In this document: positions 43,939 through 53,422 of the stretch, piece after piece | Numbering within the stretch: the stretch's first letter is position 1 | Layout of the letters: every line of letters starts with the position of its first letter | Assembly (NCBI GenBank): GCA_046294625.1 | Contig: JBKBKN010000008.1 | Span: forward strand, 1-64,000 | Source: JBKBKN01 sp046294625 | Lineage (GTDB): Bacteria; Bacteroidota; Bacteroidia; M30B66 | Direction of reading: 5' to 3' | DNA length: 64,000 nt | Program-made: the position numbers and the translations under genes | The notes under the pieces: model-generated | Databases searched by the model: none | Told to the model about the DNA's origin: nothing | What the model saw: only the letters and a program-made list of their open reading frames with translations

Positions 43939-44394
43939 ATGTCAGAAAGACCATCATTCGATAAAATATACATGGACCTGGCCGAAAACCTTGCTCAGCG
44001 CTCGCACTGCGTTAAAATAAAGGTTGGCGCTGTTTTGGCCAAAGACACTCGCATCATTTCATTGGGTTATAATGGCCCTCCGGCGGGCACGCACAACTGC
44101 GACGAAGAGTGGCCGGAACAGGGCTGTGCACGAGACCGAAAAGGGAGCTGTTACCTGGCCTTACATGCCGAAGCCAATGCAATACTTTATGCTGCTAAAA
44201 ATAAAGCGAGCCTTGAAGGTTCAGTTTTATATGTTACACTGTCCCCTTGTTTAGCCTGTGCAAGAATAATTCTCACCACAGGAATTAAAAAAGTGATTTA
44301 TAAAAATTCCTATGCAGAATATAAGGGACTTGAGGTGGATGAGGGCGTAGAATTTCTTCGAAAGTTTGGTGTTGAAGTAGAACAATACAAATAA
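43939..44394 (+). CDS. deoxycytidylate (dCMP) deaminase
   Basis: A 151-residue zinc enzyme of the cytidine/dCMP deaminase family, similar to ComE operon protein 2. It converts dCMP to dUMP for thymidylate synthesis. The zinc and catalytic motif is LHAEANAIL (His, Glu). The second zinc motif is LSPCLACARII (C-x2-C). NGPPAGTHNCDE near residue 50 is typical of the dCMP branch. The ATG at 43939 gives the standard MSERPSFDKIYMDLAENLAQRS start (shown in full length only in part). A TATTTTCG element directly upstream may be its -7 box. Confidence 0.92.
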   Translation: MSERPSFDKIYMDLAENLAQRSHCVKIKVGAVLAKDTRIISLGYNGPPAGTHNCDEEWPEQGCARDRKGSCYLALHAEANAILYAAKNKASLEGSVLYVTLSPCLACARIILTTGIKKVIYKNSYAEYKGLEVDEGVEFLRKFGVEVEQYK

Positions 44395-44451
44395 CCAATG
44401 AAAAAAGCAAAGCAGTTAAACCAATTGCATCAAGCAAGCATTTAAAAAAAC

Positions 44452-46086
44452 ATGGATTCTAACTCATACAACAAATACAAAATCTGGCTGCCACTGATTT
44501 TCGCTATTATTTTGGCAACAGGTATTTTCATCGGTAATAATCTGAATTTTGGTAGCCGAAGCGATATTCCCGGAGTGCCTGCCATATCATTCAAAGGGAA
44601 AAACGTTGATAAACTCAGCAGCGTGATCAACTACATTTTGAAAGAATATGTGGATAGTCTTGACCAAAAAAAACTTGAAGACGATGCTATCATAGCATTG
44701 CTCGAACAGCTCGACCCTCACTCATCCTATATCCCTGCTAAAGAATTAGCCAGCTACACAGAACCGCTCGAAGGCAATTTTGATGGGATCGGTATTGAAT
44801 TCAACATTCAAAGAGACACTATTCTGGTCGTTGCAGCCATTTCTGGTGGCCCGTCAGAAGCACTCGGCATACAATCAGGCGACCGAATCATTAAAGTAGA
44901 TGATGAACTCGTGGCCGGCGTTGGCATCACCAATGAGCAAGTGATGAAAAAACTTCGTGGGAAAAGAAATACCAAAGTGAAAGTAAGTATTTTGAGAAAA
45001 GGGAAAAACGGTTTGATTGATTTTAATATTACACGTGGACAGATTCCCATATTTAGTGTAGATGTGCATTATATGCTCACGAACGACATCGGCTACATCA
45101 AAATAAGCCGATTTGCGGCAACTACCTTTAGAGAATACCTTGAAGCGTTTGATGCACTTAAAGAGAAAGGCATGAAAAAACTGGTGCTTGATCTGCGCGA
45201 TAATCCGGGTGGCTATCTCACTGCGGCAGTTGACTTGAGCGATGAGTTTCTCGACAAAGGAAAACAAATCGTTTACACACAAGGCAACAACCGTAAAAGA
45301 GAAGATTTTACAGCTACCTCAAGGGGAGGCTTTGAAAAAGGTGCACTCGTGGTTTTAGTTGATGAAGGTTCTGCATCGGCTAGCGAAATCGTGGCCGGTG
45401 CGGTGCAAGACAATGACCGAGGGTGGGTGGTCGGAAGAAGATCGTTTGGTAAAGGACTTGTGCAGGAAGAGATTCGTTTTCAAGACGGAAGCGCCATGCG
45501 GCTTACCATTGCCCGATACTACACACCTACGGGAAGAAGCATCCAAAAACCCTATGACAAAGGAAACAGAGGCTATTACGAGCAGCTGATTGAGCAGCTT
45601 TCAGGCGAAACAACGAAAAAGGACAGCCTTGCAAAAGACTCGACTGTTTATGTAACGCCCGGTGGAAGAACAGTGTATGGTGGCGGTGGCATCTACCCCG
45701 ACTACATCGTTGAGCGGGACACATCCGGATACAGCAAAATGCTTTCTGAAATCGCTCGTAAAGGGCTTATTAATCAGTTTGCATTAAACTATGCCGACCA
45801 AAACAGAAATCAATTGATGAAGGCCTATCCAGATGCAGAATCATTTCAAAAAAAGTTTGATGCAAACAATGTGATGCCTGATTTCCGAACCTATGTTACC
45901 AAAGAGGGTATCAACTACAGCATGACTGAAGAAAAGCTATCCGTTGCGGTGCTCCAAACACAAGTTAAAGCGTTTATAGGTCGCGCATTGCATGGTAATA
46001 AAGGCTTTTTCCCAGTGTTGCACGAACGCGACCCGGCCATTAAAAAGTCTTTGGAGTTGCTCCAAAAAAATCGTGCTATCTTTTAA
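44452..46086 (+). CDS. S41 family C-terminal processing peptidase (second copy)
   Basis: A 544-residue protease with a signal anchor (IWLPLIFAIILATGIFIG). The PDZ domain is at about 95-180 (GIGIEFNIQRD, PSEALGIQSGDRIIKVDD) and the S41 domain at about 190-380, with LRDNPGGYL, GSASASEIVAGA (nucleophile serine), RRSFGKGLVQEE (lysine base) and ARYYTPTGRSIQKPY. A C-terminal helical region follows. It shares domain order with the protease at 19267-20958, but the two differ in the sequence around the PDZ and in the C-terminal extension. Likely role is periplasmic protein processing or quality control. Confidence 0.93.
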   Translation: MDSNSYNKYKIWLPLIFAIILATGIFIGNNLNFGSRSDIPGVPAISFKGKNVDKLSSVINYILKEYVDSLDQKKLEDDAIIALLEQLDPHSSYIPAKELASYTEPLEGNFDGIGIEFNIQRDTILVVAAISGGPSEALGIQSGDRIIKVDDELVAGVGITNEQVMKKLRGKRNTKVKVSILRKGKNGLIDFNITRGQIPIFSVDVHYMLTNDIGYIKISRFAATTFREYLEAFDALKEKGMKKLVLDLRDNPGGYLTAAVDLSDEFLDKGKQIVYTQGNNRKREDFTATSRGGFEKGALVVLVDEGSASASEIVAGAVQDNDRGWVVGRRSFGKGLVQEEIRFQDGSAMRLTIARYYTPTGRSIQKPYDKGNRGYYEQLIEQLSGETTKKDSLAKDSTVYVTPGGRTVYGGGGIYPDYIVERDTSGYSKMLSEIARKGLINQFALNYADQNRNQLMKAYPDAESFQKKFDANNVMPDFRTYVTKEGINYSMTEEKLSVAVLQTQVKAFIGRALHGNKGFFPVLHERDPAIKKSLELLQKNRAIF

Positions 46087-46104
46087 TCAGAAAAGCCTTA
46101 ATCC

Positions 46105-47145
46105 ATGAAAAAATTCACCATTGAAGGCATTCAAAAAGCAGTCGCTCATCGGGTTGGAAACAAAATGAATGAAGAGCCCTTGCTGCTTAGTAAGGATAGT
46201 CTTTTTCTCACGGAACGTCTTTCTGAGATTCTGAAATCCTATTTCCTTAAACCTTTCGACAAAGCAGCCTGGTTCAATCTCTTTCACGAAGCAGACTTGT
46301 CGATGAATGAGATATACAGCTTCACCTCTGCTATTTTTGATAACCCAGATAGCCTAATAGAAAATAGTGAACACATCGCGAGACATTTGTTCGAGTGTGC
46401 GCGCCATCCAATGATAAAAGGAGGAGAATTGTATGTGGTGACCTTTTCCGGATGTATCTTGAACGGCGAAGAAACGATGGCTGTTGGCCTTTTTAAGTCT
46501 GAACAAAAAGATACCTTTCTTAAGGTGCATCAGCAGAATGACCATGTGGAACTAGAGCCTGAGATCGGGGTAAATGTCAACAAGCTTGACAAAGGTTGTA
46601 TTATATTCAATAGCAACAAGGAAATGGGGTTCGAACTAGCAGTAATTGATCAGACCAATAAGGGCGACGAAGCACGCTATTGGATGGATGATTTTCTGGG
46701 TGTGATGGAACTGCAAGATGAAGAATTTAAAACACGTCAGGTGATTGCGCTTTGCAAAAACTTCATCACTAAAGAACTACCTGTTCATTTCGAAGTCAAT
46801 AAAGTAGATCAGGCGGATATGCTGAACCGGTCGTCGAAATATTTGAAAGAAAACGAACAGTTTGATTTTACTGACTTTGCAGAAGAAGTGATGGCTCAGC
46901 CAGATATCGCAACCCGATTTGCCGCCTATAAACAGGAATTTGAGCAAAACCGAGACATAGCATTGGATGATAAATTTGTCATTTCGGAGCACGTAGTGAA
47001 ACAGCAAGCAAAGGTTTTCAAAAGCGTGATTAAGCTTGACAAAAACTTCCACATCTATGTGCATGGCAACCGAAATCTGATAGAACAAGGGGTGGATGCC
47101 GATGGGCGTAAATATTACAAACTGTACTACGATCAGGAAGTTTGA
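46105..47145 (+). CDS. nucleoid-associated protein (YejK/NdpA family)
   Basis: A 346-residue protein of the 37-kDa nucleoid-associated protein family. Matching features are an N-terminal IEGIQKAVAHRVGNKMNEEPLLLS in part, FSGCILNGEETMAVGLFKSE, the central EPEIGVNVNKLDKGCIIFN in part, and a C-terminal KVFKSVIKLDKNFHIYVHG in part. E. coli YejK binds DNA and inhibits or remodels topoisomerases; the role in Bacteroidota is less clear. It starts 18 bp after the protease gene and ends at a strong hairpin. Confidence 0.85.
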   Translation: MKKFTIEGIQKAVAHRVGNKMNEEPLLLSKDSLFLTERLSEILKSYFLKPFDKAAWFNLFHEADLSMNEIYSFTSAIFDNPDSLIENSEHIARHLFECARHPMIKGGELYVVTFSGCILNGEETMAVGLFKSEQKDTFLKVHQQNDHVELEPEIGVNVNKLDKGCIIFNSNKEMGFELAVIDQTNKGDEARYWMDDFLGVMELQDEEFKTRQVIALCKNFITKELPVHFEVNKVDQADMLNRSSKYLKENEQFDFTDFAEEVMAQPDIATRFAAYKQEFEQNRDIALDDKFVISEHVVKQQAKVFKSVIKLDKNFHIYVHGNRNLIEQGVDADGRKYYKLYYDQEV

Positions 47146-47188
47146 CAACAAGAGCGCCGCCGGATTGCACCCAGCGGCGCTCTTGTTG
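47146..47188. terminator. 15-bp stem hairpin between convergent genes
   Basis: CAACAAGAGCGCCGC (47146-47160) and GCGGCGCTCTTGTTG (47174-47188) form a perfect 15-bp stem with a 13-nt loop. It begins at the base after the stop codon of the nucleoid-associated protein gene and lies 22 bp from the end of the convergent GIN-domain gene. The T tract is weak, so termination probably depends on stem strength and works in both directions. Confidence 0.75.
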
Positions 47189-47210
47189 TGCTTATTAGCT
47201 GTAATTCAGC

Positions 47211-48680
47211 CTACCAGTCGAGTCCCACAATTCTAACCCCAACCGTAAATGGATAGAGTTCCGGTCCGCGACCTTTGTAAAACATTTCATTGATTGAATA
47301 ATTGGCAAAAGCCGTGAAGTTTGCATACGAAACCCTTAATGAAGCATTGATTCTAAAAGGCTGCAGGTTAAAGTCGTCTCTCGTGCGGATTTTGCTTCGA
47401 CCATTTCCATCTAACACCCGTTTTTGATAGGAACGAATCAGCCAACCTGCAGTAAATCCGGGAGATATAGAAAATTGCTGTCCGTTTTTAATTTTTGGGG
47501 TTCTTAGACTCAGATACAGAGGTGCATTGATAAACACAGTGGTGAGCTTATTTTTATCGTAAGGCAGGTCGTCTTCAAGTATGGTTTCCAAAGGACGAGT
47601 ATTGGGTATCATACGCATGTTGGAGTTGAAGCGGTAATTGTTGATTTCCATCCCCAGTCCCGTTACGAGAAAAATGTTGTCTTTTAATATGCTTAAGTTA
47701 TACTCAAATGGGTTAATGTTCACCGCAAAGGCCTTGGTGTAGTCAAGGTCAAATCCTCGGATCGTGTCTGCCAATCCAAGACTGCGTTGCTCATTTACAT
47801 ATCCATTAATCCCTAGCTCAAAACCACTCCAAATTGACTGTGTGTAAAAGGCGTCTTTCTTTTTGGGTGTTCCATTTGGAGCCCCCTTATTATGACCATC
47901 TATTTCAAAATCAAGCCCTTTTTCGTCGCCCTTGTCGTAGATGATAATCTTACGCTTGCCAAATGATAGCTTTGTAGTATCTCCACTTTCCACTTCCAGC
48001 CCATTTGACTTGTTAACCTTTGCTATGCCGCTGGCTTCTACATTAAACAAAGCTGGCTCCCCGGAATAGTTCAGACTGGAAACACCAGATACCTCGCCGC
48101 TGATTTTTGCAGCATCTCCATTAATATTGGCTTGTGCATTACCACTCACGTCCACTTTTGTGTTCGATGCGCTCAACTTAAAAGCCCTAAGATTGCTCAC
48201 TCCGCTCAGGTCTATGATCAGGTCATTGGTTTTGCCGGATGCTCTAATTTCAGCAGCACCACTTCCCTCAAGTCTAAGCTTTTCGCCTTCGAAAATAATA
48301 TTTGCCTTAGATGCACCTGTCGCTATCAGGTTTAGATTAGCTGAACTGATTTCATTTGATGAAGTCACCTCTGCAATGCCATTGGTAACGATCTTTTCTA
48401 AAGTGCTTAGGCTTAGATAAATTTTACTCCTCGGCATTGCACTGCCTTGTGATATGTTGAGTTTTCCATCTACCAGTTTGTAATTAAGTTTCGATAATAT
48501 ATCTTCTGTCGCGCTGATGCTGTTTTCACTGGCTTGTGTCACAAACACAACGAGTCCATCGTTTACCTCGATGGCATTAATGGTTTCAAGCTGTCTTCTG
48601 GTTAAGCCTTCCTGAGGAAAAATTTCTGCAACAGTTACTAGGCAAAATATCAGAATGAAGAGTGGGGCTATGCGTTTCAT
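47211..48680 (-). CDS. GIN-domain (DUF2807) adhesin-like region fused to an outer-membrane beta-barrel
   Basis: A 489-residue protein. The signal peptide is MKRIAPLFILIFCLVTVAEI. Residues about 35-245 are a GIN-type beta-helical domain with short repeats: IYLSLSTLEKIVTNGIAEVT, LNLIATGASKANIIFEGEKL and LRLEGSGAAEIRASGKTNDL, each with the Gly/Ala/Ser pattern of DUF2807. Residues about 290-489 look like an 8-strand outer-membrane beta-barrel (WSGFELGINGYVNE, LSILKDNIFLVTGLGMEINNYR in part) ending in a terminal strand PFTVGVRIVGLDW. The GIN domain is usually a standalone secreted protein, so the fusion to its own barrel is uncommon in my experience. Function is unknown. Confidence 0.78.
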   Translation of the reverse strand: MKRIAPLFILIFCLVTVAEIFPQEGLTRRQLETINAIEVNDGLVVFVTQASENSISATEDILSKLNYKLVDGKLNISQGSAMPRSKIYLSLSTLEKIVTNGIAEVTSSNEISSANLNLIATGASKANIIFEGEKLRLEGSGAAEIRASGKTNDLIIDLSGVSNLRAFKLSASNTKVDVSGNAQANINGDAAKISGEVSGVSSLNYSGEPALFNVEASGIAKVNKSNGLEVESGDTTKLSFGKRKIIIYDKGDEKGLDFEIDGHNKGAPNGTPKKKDAFYTQSIWSGFELGINGYVNEQRSLGLADTIRGFDLDYTKAFAVNINPFEYNLSILKDNIFLVTGLGMEINNYRFNSNMRMIPNTRPLETILEDDLPYDKNKLTTVFINAPLYLSLRTPKIKNGQQFSISPGFTAGWLIRSYQKRVLDGNGRSKIRTRDDFNLQPFRINASLRVSYANFTAFANYSINEMFYKGRGPELYPFTVGVRIVGLDW

Positions 48681-48806
48681 GAGAAAGAGTTTTCGTTGGT
48701 TAATTTTTTTTGCTTTATCCTATGATGATCCTTACCCTGCAAATGTTACACACGATCATAAAAAAAACTAAAGAGATCGCTTTGGGCGCTGATAATCAGC
48801 TACATA

Positions 48807-48838
48807 AACAAGCTGTTTATTGCGTAAAACAGCTTGTT
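48807..48838. promoter_or_regulatory. 12-bp inverted repeat between divergent GIN-barrel and ppc genes
   Basis: AACAAGCTGTTT and AAACAGCTTGTT are perfect complements around an 8-nt loop. Neither side has a T run, and both flanking genes point away from it, so it is not a terminator. It could be an operator or an RNA structure in the ppc leader, 64 bp before the ppc ATG. Confidence 0.45.
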
Positions 48839-48902
48839 CAACATTTCAATTACTAAATTCCATAAATAAGTCGCAGATTTGTAGATAACAACATTATACG
48901 AG

Positions 48903-51452
48903 ATGAATGTGACAGATGCTTTTCACCGACAGGTAGCGCTTCGCTATCAATTGTATAACAGCCTTTTTCTGCTCCTTCCTTTCGAAGGTATTTTTAAAAC
49001 AGGAACGCTGCTCCCATTGTTTTCAAAGTGCTGCGAAGACGGTTTTCGCGATGGTAAAACAGCAGCTGAAATCGTGGAGCGTTTCGCTACAGATTATTTG
49101 TCTGAAAATGACCAATCAGATATTCACCGCCTGCTCTTTCAATTCATTCAATATTTGGAGCGTCAAGTGGTGCTGTTCGACTCGGTTGAAGATGCTTCTT
49201 ATGACCAAATCAAAGATTTGAATGGCCGAGGCTCCTTAAACGCACTGCGAACCAAATTGATAGGAGAAAGCCACCGAGAGGCATTCCGAAGCTTAATCAA
49301 TAACTCATCTGTGGGCGTAGTGCTAACCGCTCACCCTACCCAATTTTATACCGGAGAAGTTCTTGCCATCATCACCGACCTTGATGAATCCATCAGAAAA
49401 GGTGAAATAGCCGATGTGGAGCTTTTGCTGCGACAATTGGGCAAAACACCATTCATCAAAAAACTAAAGCCCAGCCCCTATGATGAAGCCATCAGCCTGA
49501 TCTGGTATCTGGAAAATATTTTTTATACTGCTTTGCCTAAGCTCCTTAGGCAAATCCTTGGTTGTGCCGGAATGTTGCCCGATGAATGGGTAAATGAGCA
49601 TCTTTTTCACATTGGATTCTGGCCTGGAGGCGATCGGGATGGAAACCCTTTTGTAAATGCAGACATCACGAGCAAAGTAGCTGCAAAACTAAAAAACACC
49701 GTCCTTCGCTGTTACTATCGTGATCTTCGAAAGGTTAGACGAAGACTCAGTTTCAAGGGTATTCTGCCAATGGTATTGAATGTTGAAAATAAAATCTTCG
49801 GCATGGCCTATGGCAATGAACATAATGCCTATCGCAATGCAAGCGATTTCTTAAATGACCTCATAGAAATACATGCAGCACTTATTGAACATCATGATGG
49901 CTTATTTGCCGAATTGTTGGAAGAAATAATCATCAAGGTGCGTTTGTTTGGTTTCTTTTTCGCCCGAATGGACCTGCGACAACAAAACAAAAAGCACCAC
50001 CTTGCGATTGATCAAATGCTGCAACATCAGGGCGCGTCAGAAATTTATGCCGAGTTGAATGATTCGCAAAAAGTGAATCTGCTGCTGCATATGAAGGAAT
50101 TTGCTTTTGCCTCGGAAAATGCAGATGCGCATGATTTTTACTCGGCAGTTGAGCAAATAAAACACATTCAACAAAAAAATGGAAGTCAGGCTTGCTCAAG
50201 ATACATCATCAGCAACGCCGGTTCTGCAAGCGATGTGATTGAAGTTTTTGTGTTGGCAAGACATATTTTTGAGACAGACACCCCACCGATTGACGTTATT
50301 CCACTATTTGAATCAATCGAAGACCTCGCTATGGCGCCCGATGTAATGGCAGCATTGTACAGCATTCCGGAATACCGCACACACCTGCAAAAAAGAGATT
50401 CGAAACAGGTAATTATGCTTGGCTTTTCTGATGGAACCAAGGATGGTGGATATATGAAAGCCAACTGGAGTATTTTTAAGGCCAAAGAAGCTCTTACACG
50501 TCGTTCAGAACAGTTTGGCATAGAAGCTATATTTTTCGATGGACGCGGCGGCCCTCCAGGCCGCGGTGGTGGCAATACCTATGAGTATTATGCCGCTCAG
50601 GGAAAAAATATTTCATCGAAACACATTCAGCTTACCGTTCAAGGGCAAACCATTAGCTCTAACTTTGGTAAAATCGTTTCCTGTCAGCACAATTTAGAAC
50701 AACTGTTTTGTGCTATGGTAGATAATCAGCTCTTTCATAATACCGATCAAGAGCTTAAGCCGGAAGACTACAAGCTACTAGACGAAATGTCGGAAGTGGC
50801 TTATCAGACTTACCTGAAACTGAAAAATCACCCATCTTTTGTTACATATCTGGAGAATGCTACACCATTAAAGTGGTTTGGAGAAACGAACATTGGGTCA
50901 AGACCAGCGAAAAGAAATGCTGCAGAAGGTCTCGTTTTTGAAGATTTAAGAGCAATCCCCTTCGTGGGTTCTTGGGCGCAAATGAAACAAAACATCCCCG
51001 GATATTATGGGCTTGGGGCCGCCTTTGAGTATGTGAGAAATAGCGGAAAACAAGATGAGCTTATTCGTTTATGTAGTAAATCACCCTATTTCAGAACCAT
51101 GCTTTCCAATAGTATGCAATCGCTCACAAAATGCAACTTTTCTATCTCTTCGTGGCTTGCTCAACACGAGTCATTTGCCGACATGTATGAGATGATGAAA
51201 GCCGAATATCAGTATGCCGTAACACATATTTTATGGGTGATGCAGCAAGAAGAATTAATGCAGGACTTTCCCGTTTCCAAGGCGTCCGTGTTGCTTAGAG
51301 AAAAAATAATTCTCCCTCTAGTAACCATTCAGCAATATGCGCTGCAAAGGCTCAATCAGTCTGAATTGGCAGACACAGATCGAAAGACTTTAGAAAAACT
51401 TATTCTTCGTTGTATGTTTGGCATCATCAATGCATCGAGAAATGCGGCTTAG
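48903..51452 (+). CDS. ppc: phosphoenolpyruvate carboxylase
   Basis: An 849-residue enzyme fixing bicarbonate onto PEP to give oxaloacetate, replenishing the TCA cycle. The catalytic histidine motif is VVLTAHPTQ (about 139-147). GFWPGGDRDGNPFV follows (about 238-251). FFDGRGGPPGRGGG (about 541-554) corresponds to the PEP-binding FHGRGGTVGRGG, with Asp in place of His. IGSRPAKR and the surrounding regions are conserved. The C-terminus reads INASRNAA instead of the usual RNTG, where the final glycine is normally important. This and the GRGG variant suggest a divergent Bacteroidota branch. It converges with ispD 8 bp away. Confidence 0.93.
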   Translation: MNVTDAFHRQVALRYQLYNSLFLLLPFEGIFKTGTLLPLFSKCCEDGFRDGKTAAEIVERFATDYLSENDQSDIHRLLFQFIQYLERQVVLFDSVEDASYDQIKDLNGRGSLNALRTKLIGESHREAFRSLINNSSVGVVLTAHPTQFYTGEVLAIITDLDESIRKGEIADVELLLRQLGKTPFIKKLKPSPYDEAISLIWYLENIFYTALPKLLRQILGCAGMLPDEWVNEHLFHIGFWPGGDRDGNPFVNADITSKVAAKLKNTVLRCYYRDLRKVRRRLSFKGILPMVLNVENKIFGMAYGNEHNAYRNASDFLNDLIEIHAALIEHHDGLFAELLEEIIIKVRLFGFFFARMDLRQQNKKHHLAIDQMLQHQGASEIYAELNDSQKVNLLLHMKEFAFASENADAHDFYSAVEQIKHIQQKNGSQACSRYIISNAGSASDVIEVFVLARHIFETDTPPIDVIPLFESIEDLAMAPDVMAALYSIPEYRTHLQKRDSKQVIMLGFSDGTKDGGYMKANWSIFKAKEALTRRSEQFGIEAIFFDGRGGPPGRGGGNTYEYYAAQGKNISSKHIQLTVQGQTISSNFGKIVSCQHNLEQLFCAMVDNQLFHNTDQELKPEDYKLLDEMSEVAYQTYLKLKNHPSFVTYLENATPLKWFGETNIGSRPAKRNAAEGLVFEDLRAIPFVGSWAQMKQNIPGYYGLGAAFEYVRNSGKQDELIRLCSKSPYFRTMLSNSMQSLTKCNFSISSWLAQHESFADMYEMMKAEYQYAVTHILWVMQQEELMQDFPVSKASVLLREKIILPLVTIQQYALQRLNQSELADTDRKTLEKLILRCMFGIINASRNAA

Positions 51453-51460
51453 GAGAAACC

Positions 51461-52141
51461 CTATGCCTGCAAACGCATCTGTTGCAAAAGCAGACTTGCA
51501 ATATGCAAATCTTGTGCAATGGTGATTTTAATGTTTTCAGGGTTTCCCTCCACCAAAGCGACTTTATGCCCGGCATATTCAACCACCGATGCGCAGTCGG
51601 TAAACAAGTCCTGATAGGCAATACCAAAAGCATCCATCATTAGTTCTCGACGGAAGGTCTGTGGAGTTTGTATGCTTCTGAGTTGATCGCGTTGTAGTGT
51701 TTTGCTTTCTGTGTCAGAAGTGACCATTCTTACGGTTTCCGTAACTTTCATTGCCGGAATTGCTGCCCCTGTTTCAGCAGCCTTATTAAATACGCGCTCA
51801 ATCGTGCTTTTACTTACCAAAGGTCGCACAGCATCGTGCACAGCAACAATGTCGCCGGTGGCTTTCTGAAGGCCGTTTTTGACAGAATGAAAGCGGGTTG
51901 CTCCGCCAATAGCAATTGCCTGCGGGTGATGGAAGTTGTATTCTGAAATTAGCTTTTCCCAAAAATTGATTTGATGCTCCGGCAATACAACTACAAGTTC
52001 TATCTGCGGATCATATTTCACAAATGCCTGAATGCTGTGCATCATCACCGGCAAGCCATCGAGCAGTAAAAATTGTTTAGGGACATCGGTAAGCATTCTG
52101 CTGCCGCTGCCACCTGCAACGATGATGACTGTTTTTTTCAC
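51461..52141 (-). CDS. ispD: 2-C-methyl-D-erythritol 4-phosphate cytidylyltransferase
   Basis: A 226-residue enzyme of the MEP isoprenoid pathway that joins CTP and MEP. The nucleotidyltransferase loop is IVAGGSGSRMLTDVPKQFLLLDGLPV in part, and VHDAVRPLVS and RDQLRSIQTPQTF are IspD signatures. It starts at a GTG one base after queA, so the two are cotranscribed. Other MEP-pathway genes are not in the window. Confidence 0.93.
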   Translation of the reverse strand: MKKTVIIVAGGSGSRMLTDVPKQFLLLDGLPVMMHSIQAFVKYDPQIELVVVLPEHQINFWEKLISEYNFHHPQAIAIGGATRFHSVKNGLQKATGDIVAVHDAVRPLVSKSTIERVFNKAAETGAAIPAMKVTETVRMVTSDTESKTLQRDQLRSIQTPQTFRRELMMDAFGIAYQDLFTDCASVVEYAGHKVALVEGNPENIKITIAQDLHIASLLLQQMRLQA

Positions 52142-52142
52142 C

Positions 52143-53192
52143 TTATAGGATTAGCATCGCATCTCCATAAGTGAGAAAGCGATATTGCTCTTTTACAGCT
52201 TCTTTGTATGCTTCCATTATAAAGTCATGACCGCCAAACGCACACACCATGATCAGCAGAGTGGACATCGGCTGATGGAAATTGGTGACTAAGGCATTAG
52301 CTACGCGAAAATCGTGTGGCGGATAAATAAATTTATTGGTCCAACCTTCATAAGGCTTTAAAAAACCATCAGTAGAAACAGAGCTTTCAATGGCACGCAT
52401 AGTAGCTGTGCCCACAGACACAACGTTTTTCTTGTTTTGCTTCGATGTGTTCACCATCTGCACTGCTTCGTCCGGAATAAACATCTCTTCGCTCTCCATT
52501 TTGTGCTTGCTCAGATCTTCCACCTCCACCGGGCGGAAACTGCCTAAGCCAATGTGCAAGGTAATCTCCGCAAAATTGATTCCTTTGATTTCCATGCGCT
52601 TCATCAGCTCCCGACTCAAATGTAAGCCTGCAGTGGGAGCAGCTACCGCGCCTTCCACTTTTGCATACGCAGTTTGAAAACGTGCAGCATCTTGTTCATC
52701 GGGTGTTCTTTCAATGTATTTTGGAATCGGGGTTTCACCCAATGAGTAAAGCACCTTTTTAAACTCTTCGTGCGGACCATCGAACAAAAAGCGCAGCGTG
52801 CGACCTCTTGATGTGGTGTTATCAATCACTTCAGCAACTAAGGAATCGTCTTCGCCAAAGTAAAGCTTATTGCCAATTCTGATTTTTCTTGCCGGATCAA
52901 CCAACACATCCCATAAACGGCTCTCGGCATTTAACTCTCTAAGGAGAAATACTTCTATTTTGGCCCCTGTCTTCTCTTTGTTGCCATACATTCGAGCAGG
53001 AAACACTTTAGTATTATTGATTATGAAGGTATCACCATCACCAAAATAATCCAAAATATCCTTGAACATGCGATGTTCAATCGTTTTTGTTTTTCGGTTG
53101 AGCACCATCAGGCGAGATTCATCTCTGTTTTCTGTAGGGCGGCTGGCGATAAGTTCGGGGGGGAGCTTGAATTTGAATTGTGATAACTTCAT
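52143..53192 (-). CDS. queA: S-adenosylmethionine:tRNA ribosyltransferase-isomerase, canonical copy
   Basis: A 349-residue QueA, the penultimate enzyme of queuosine synthesis. Motifs are LPPELIASRPTENRDESRLMVL in part, INNTKVFPARM, YAKVEGAVAAPTAGLHL, TLHIGLGSFRPVEVEDL and TNFHQPMSTLLIMVCAF. Its length is normal for the family, unlike the 406-residue paralogue at 13698-14918. The ATG at 53192 gives the standard MKLSQFKFKLP start; the longer frame from 53228 overlaps the promoter. tgt, queC-G and queG are not in this window. Confidence 0.94.
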   Translation of the reverse strand: MKLSQFKFKLPPELIASRPTENRDESRLMVLNRKTKTIEHRMFKDILDYFGDGDTFIINNTKVFPARMYGNKEKTGAKIEVFLLRELNAESRLWDVLVDPARKIRIGNKLYFGEDDSLVAEVIDNTTSRGRTLRFLFDGPHEEFKKVLYSLGETPIPKYIERTPDEQDAARFQTAYAKVEGAVAAPTAGLHLSRELMKRMEIKGINFAEITLHIGLGSFRPVEVEDLSKHKMESEEMFIPDEAVQMVNTSKQNKKNVVSVGTATMRAIESSVSTDGFLKPYEGWTNKFIYPPHDFRVANALVTNFHQPMSTLLIMVCAFGGHDFIMEAYKEAVKEQYRFLTYGDAMLIL

Positions 53193-53225
53193 GTAAAGAC
53201 AGTTTTTTCTCCAATTAAAGGGCTG

Positions 53226-53233
53226 CAAAACTA
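53226..53233 (-). promoter_or_regulatory. -7 promoter element (TAGTTTTG) of queA-ispD
   Basis: Minus-strand TAGTTTTG matches TAnnTTTG and ends 33 bp before the queA ATG at 53192. No clear -33 TTG is at the expected distance. Confidence 0.5.
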
Positions 53234-53422
53234 ATCAAAAAAGCTTTAAGAAAAAAGTCTCTATGCCTACGGATCTATTTGCCCAACCAGCTCATTATCA
53301 AACTAATGTAGTTTATTGGCTTTTTCGTGTTTTTGTTGATGCTTTCGTGAGTGCAACTTGATGACCCCGTCTTACCCACGCCAAAAGCAGACAAGACTTA
53401 GTTCGAAAGCTTCAAAAAAATA

